Made by a program: the position numbers and the translations under genes. A stretch of 64,000 nucleotides of DNA from the NCBI GenBank assembly GCA_016780775.1, contig JADHLI010000006.1:1-64000 (forward strand). Direction: 5' to 3'. The notes beneath the pieces were generated by a model that saw nothing but the letters and a program-made list of their open reading frames with translations, did no database searches and had not been told where the DNA came from. Positions within the stretch are counted from its first letter, which is position 1, and each line of letters begins with the position of its first letter. Positions 61,668 through 64,000 of the stretch are shown in pieces. This DNA comes from Alphaproteobacteria bacterium (lineage in GTDB: Bacteria > Pseudomonadota > Alphaproteobacteria > Puniceispirillales > Puniceispirillaceae).

Positions 61668-62147
61668 ATGGCAAATAAGTCTGGGACTGCTCAGATAGTA
61701 CCGCACCTAACAGAACAGGCTTCTGCTATTGAAGACATATATCTTGCCGCCTATCCCCAAAAAATGGCTACCGAAGCTAAGATACTGACAAGATTGATGA
61801 AAAGTAAGGCAGTTTATGGGGCCGTCGCGTGTCTAGATGCACAAATCATAGGCTTTATCATTTTGCTGAGCTCTGGTGAGAGCGCAGATATTCTAGAAAT
61901 TTGTGTTGCCCCTACCGCGCAAAATAAGGGTATTGGAAAAAGGCTATTATCTGCGGGTATAGAGCTGTCCATAGCACGAGAACAGGAAAAGATAATATTG
62001 GAAGTTGCAGAAGATAATGATGTTGCCCAGCAACTTTACAGAAACGCTGATTTTAAAGAAATTGGCAGGCGCGAGCGCTATTATCAACGGGGTATTGACC
62101 AGATAGACGCGCTGGTTATGGAAAAACACTTACCCATAGCTCACTAA
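61668..62147 (+). CDS. rimI: Ribosomal protein S18-alanine N-acetyltransferase (RimI-like)
   Basis: GNAT-fold acetyltransferase expected to acetylate the S18 N-terminus. The acetyl-CoA motif is ILEICVAPTAQNKGIGKRLLSAGI (Q-N-K-G-I-G), followed by IILEVAEDNDVAQQLYRNADFKEIGRRERYY. Context directly after tsaB supports rimI over other GNATs. ATG 61668 is chosen, with GGA 8 bases upstream, over a GTG at 61662; 159 residues. Confidence 0.85.
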   Translation: MANKSGTAQIVPHLTEQASAIEDIYLAAYPQKMATEAKILTRLMKSKAVYGAVACLDAQIIGFIILLSSGESADILEICVAPTAQNKGIGKRLLSAGIELSIAREQEKIILEVAEDNDVAQQLYRNADFKEIGRRERYYQRGIDQIDALVMEKHLPIAH

Positions 62148-62255
62148 CCAGTGCTTGACGCAAATATAGCCCTACAGGTATGAGTGGCAACCGCGCAAAA
62201 AAAGGGTAACTTTTATTTTGCAAAATCAGATCAGATAGGGGATGATCGCAGATAG

Positions 62256-63617
62256 ATGAAGAAACTATATATCAAGACCTTTGGCTGTCAGATGAATGTC
62301 TATGATTCCGAAAGGATGGCAGATGTTCTTGCGCCTACCGGCTATACGCCAACGCACGCGCCTGAAGACGCAGATATGGTTATCTTAAATACCTGTCATA
62401 TTCGTGAAAAAGCTTCGGAAAAAGTATTTTCTGATCTTGGGCGGTTGCGGGTGCTAAAACAGCGCGCACAAGATCAGCAAAATCGCCAGATGTTGATTGC
62501 GGTGGCAGGATGTGTGGCGCAAGCTGAGGGTGAGGAAATTACCCGCCGCGCCCCTTATGTAGATATGGTGGTTGGTCCGCAAACCTATCACCGTCTGCCA
62601 GAACTGGTTGCCAAAGCAGACCCTGCAGCTCGAAAATCTGTGGTTGATACCGAGTTTCCAGAAGAAGTGAAGTTTGATTTTCTACCAGAAGAGGCGGCGC
62701 CCAGAGGGCCGGCAGCTTTTTTGTCGGTGCAGGAAGGATGTGATAAATTTTGTAGCTTTTGTGTTGTGCCCTATACCAGAGGTGCAGAGTTTTCCCGCCC
62801 GGCCGCTCAAATCTTGGATGAAGCCCGGCGGCTTGTCGCCAGCGGCACGCGAGAGCTTACGCTTTTAGGCCAAAATGTGAATGCATGGCATGGCACGCCT
62901 GTGGATAATCGCGGTAAATGGGGGCTGGGGCGTTTGCTGCGCGAGCTTGCTGAAATTGATGGGTTAGAGCGCTTGCGCTACACCACCTCACATCCGCTGG
63001 ATATGGATGAAGAGTTAATGACTGCGCATCGTGATATTCCGGCTCTGATGCCTTATTTGCATCTGCCTGTACAATCCGGATCGGACACTATTTTATCGGC
63101 GATGAACCGGCGCCACACAGCAGATGATTACCGCCGCATTATTGACCGTTTGCGGACGTTGCGTCCGGATATTGCGCTGTCAGGGGATTTTATTGTTGGC
63201 TTTCCGGGTGAGAGTGATCAAGATTTTGCTGATACCGTAAAGCTGGTCTCTGATATTGGCTATGCTTCTGCTTATTCCTTTAAATATAGTGCCCGCCCAG
63301 GCACCCCTGCTAGTGGGGCAGAAACCCAAATTGATGAGCCGGTAAAATCAGATAGGCTAGCTGCCTTGCAACAGCTTCTAGATGCCCAGCAATTTGCTTT
63401 CAATAAAAAATGTGAAGGCATGCGGCTGCCAGTTCTGATAGAAAAGCAAGGAAGCAGGGATGGGCAGATGACTGGGCGTAGCCCATTTATGCAATCGGTC
63501 TATCTAGAAGGAGAGGGAAGCTGGATAGGCCGTATTATGGATTTGGATATCACTGAAGCGCGGCAAAATTCCCTTCTTTGCACCCCTATAGCCGCTAGTA
63601 CAAAAGGAGCAGCATAA
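62256..63617 (+). CDS. miaB: tRNA-2-methylthio-N6-dimethylallyladenosine synthase
   Basis: Radical SAM methylthiotransferase acting on i6A37 of tRNA. The N-terminal cluster domain uses Cys 11 ([13 protein letters not shown]), Cys 47 ([10 protein letters not shown]) and Cys 86 (AGCVAQ). The radical SAM cluster uses Cys 162, 166 and 169 in [33 protein letters not shown] and a C-terminal TRAM domain ([12 protein letters not shown]) follow. Length 453 is typical. It precedes phoH by two bases. Confidence 0.97.
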   Translation: MKKLYIKTFGCQMNVYDSERMADVLAPTGYTPTHAPEDADMVILNTCHIREKASEKVFSDLGRLRVLKQRAQDQQNRQMLIAVAGCVAQAEGEEITRRAPYVDMVVGPQTYHRLPELVAKADPAARKSVVDTEFPEEVKFDFLPEEAAPRGPAAFLSVQEGCDKFCSFCVVPYTRGAEFSRPAAQILDEARRLVASGTRELTLLGQNVNAWHGTPVDNRGKWGLGRLLRELAEIDGLERLRYTTSHPLDMDEELMTAHRDIPALMPYLHLPVQSGSDTILSAMNRRHTADDYRRIIDRLRTLRPDIALSGDFIVGFPGESDQDFADTVKLVSDIGYASAYSFKYSARPGTPASGAETQIDEPVKSDRLAALQQLLDAQQFAFNKKCEGMRLPVLIEKQGSRDGQMTGRSPFMQSVYLEGEGSWIGRIMDLDITEARQNSLLCTPIAASTKGAA

Positions 63618-63619
63618 GC

Positions 63620-64000
63620 GTGTCCGAGACACAGAAAACCGTTCGTCTAGAATTTGAAGATAATACTCTGATGACCATTATTTGCGGTCAGCATAACCAA
63701 CATTTGGCCCGCATTGAACAAGCTCTGAGTGTCAGTATGGACAGTTTTGGCAACCAGATAAAAATTACTGGTCTTTCAGATAAGGTAGAGCTGGCTAGCA
63801 AAACCTTCACCAGTCTATATAAGCAGCTCAGCGCCCAAGATAATAAGGATGAGATAAGCACCACCTTGGTTGATGATGTATTGCGGCAGACCGAAAATGG
63901 GGTAAACCCGGCAACCACCCCTATTGATAAAAGCCTGTTTGCGACCACTTGGAAGAAAAAGATATTCCCGCGTACAGCCGGACAGGCAGGTTATTTCAAA
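63620..64000 (+). CDS. phoH: PhoH-like ATPase (partial, 5' end only)
   Basis: The first 127 codons of a PhoH-family protein, cut by the window end. The GTG start lies two bases after miaB, with GGAG (63606-63609) 10 bases upstream. The N-terminal domain shows LEFEDNTLMTIICGQHNQHLARIEQALSVSMDSFGNQIKITG, which is typical of PhoH and resembles its KH-like region. The P-loop ATPase domain would lie beyond 64000. The miaB-phoH order (with ybeY usually next) is widespread and supports a role in RNA metabolism. Confidence 0.9.
   Translation, partial: MSETQKTVRLEFEDNTLMTIICGQHNQHLARIEQALSVSMDSFGNQIKITGLSDKVELASKTFTSLYKQLSAQDNKDEISTTLVDDVLRQTENGVNPATTPIDKSLFATTWKKKIFPRTAGQAGYFK

Overview
The window is a gene-dense, housekeeping-rich piece of an alphaproteobacterial chromosome, close to and spanning a probable replication origin. 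Three things point to Alphaproteobacteria: the order parB-parA-rsmG-mnmG-mnmE-rho-hemJ-hemE followed by a DnaA-box-rich gap and ppsR-maf-coaE-dnaQ-secB (the layout known around the Caulobacter origin); the pairs hrcA/rph-rdgB-hemW and maeB/mutS-glnD-murJ; and families largely confined to the class (DUF3576 lipoprotein, HemJ, Tim44-like protein). Base composition is moderate rather than GC-rich. With the acidic Asp/Ser/Thr-rich porin, this suggests a marine SAR116-like lineage, but that placement is inference.

Layout. 1-5.7 kb: a porin with its own terminator, then DUF3576 lipoprotein, leuS, lptE, holA. 5.7-15.2 kb: leftward parA/parB, rsmG, mnmG, mnmE, rho, hemJ and hemE, with ogt inserted rightward. 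Three parS sites lie here (8050, 10164, 11881). 15.2-15.7 kb: a 463-bp AT-rich gap with a cluster of DnaA-box-like nonamers, the likely oriC. 15.7-21.9 kb: ppsR, maf, coaE, dnaQ, secB, fxsA, Tim44-like, Smr, a small XRE regulator. 21.9-26.1 kb: histidine genes hisB-hisH-(GNAT)-hisA-hisF-hisE and a HIT protein. 26.2-34.9 kb: comM, gshB, and the envelope/translation cluster dolP-like, yraN, rsmI and divergent lpoA-like, then hemW-rdgB-rph. 35.0-42.8 kb: hrcA, two unrecognised genes, grpE, dnaK, dnaJ, dapB. 42.9-49.6 kb: DUF2244, nth, a BamE-like lipoprotein, a PhoB/PhoR-type pair and a malic enzyme-phosphotransacetylase fusion. 49.6-57.8 kb: mutS, glnD, murJ, trpS. 58-64 kb: nfuA, a glucosaminidase, a polysaccharide deacetylase, tsaB, rimI, miaB and the 5' part of phoH, which is cut by the window end.

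How the genes fit together: the ParAB-parS module and the putative origin form one replication/segregation neighbourhood. rsmG, mnmG, mnmE, tsaB, miaB, rsmI and leuS/trpS serve rRNA and tRNA function. grpE, dnaK, dnaJ and hrcA form the heat-shock set, with RpoH-like promoters before grpE and dnaK. lptE, murJ, the LpoA-like, DolP-like and BamE-like lipoproteins, the glucosaminidase and the deacetylase concern the envelope.

I see no prophage, insertion sequence, CRISPR array, tRNA or rRNA. The most unusual signals are: the origin/parS arrangement, including a perfect parS inside ogt; a recurring pattern of short tandem duplications at or just beyond gene 3' ends; and an undescribed two-gene unit between hrcA and grpE (zinc-ribbon membrane protein plus a histone-H1-like tailed protein).
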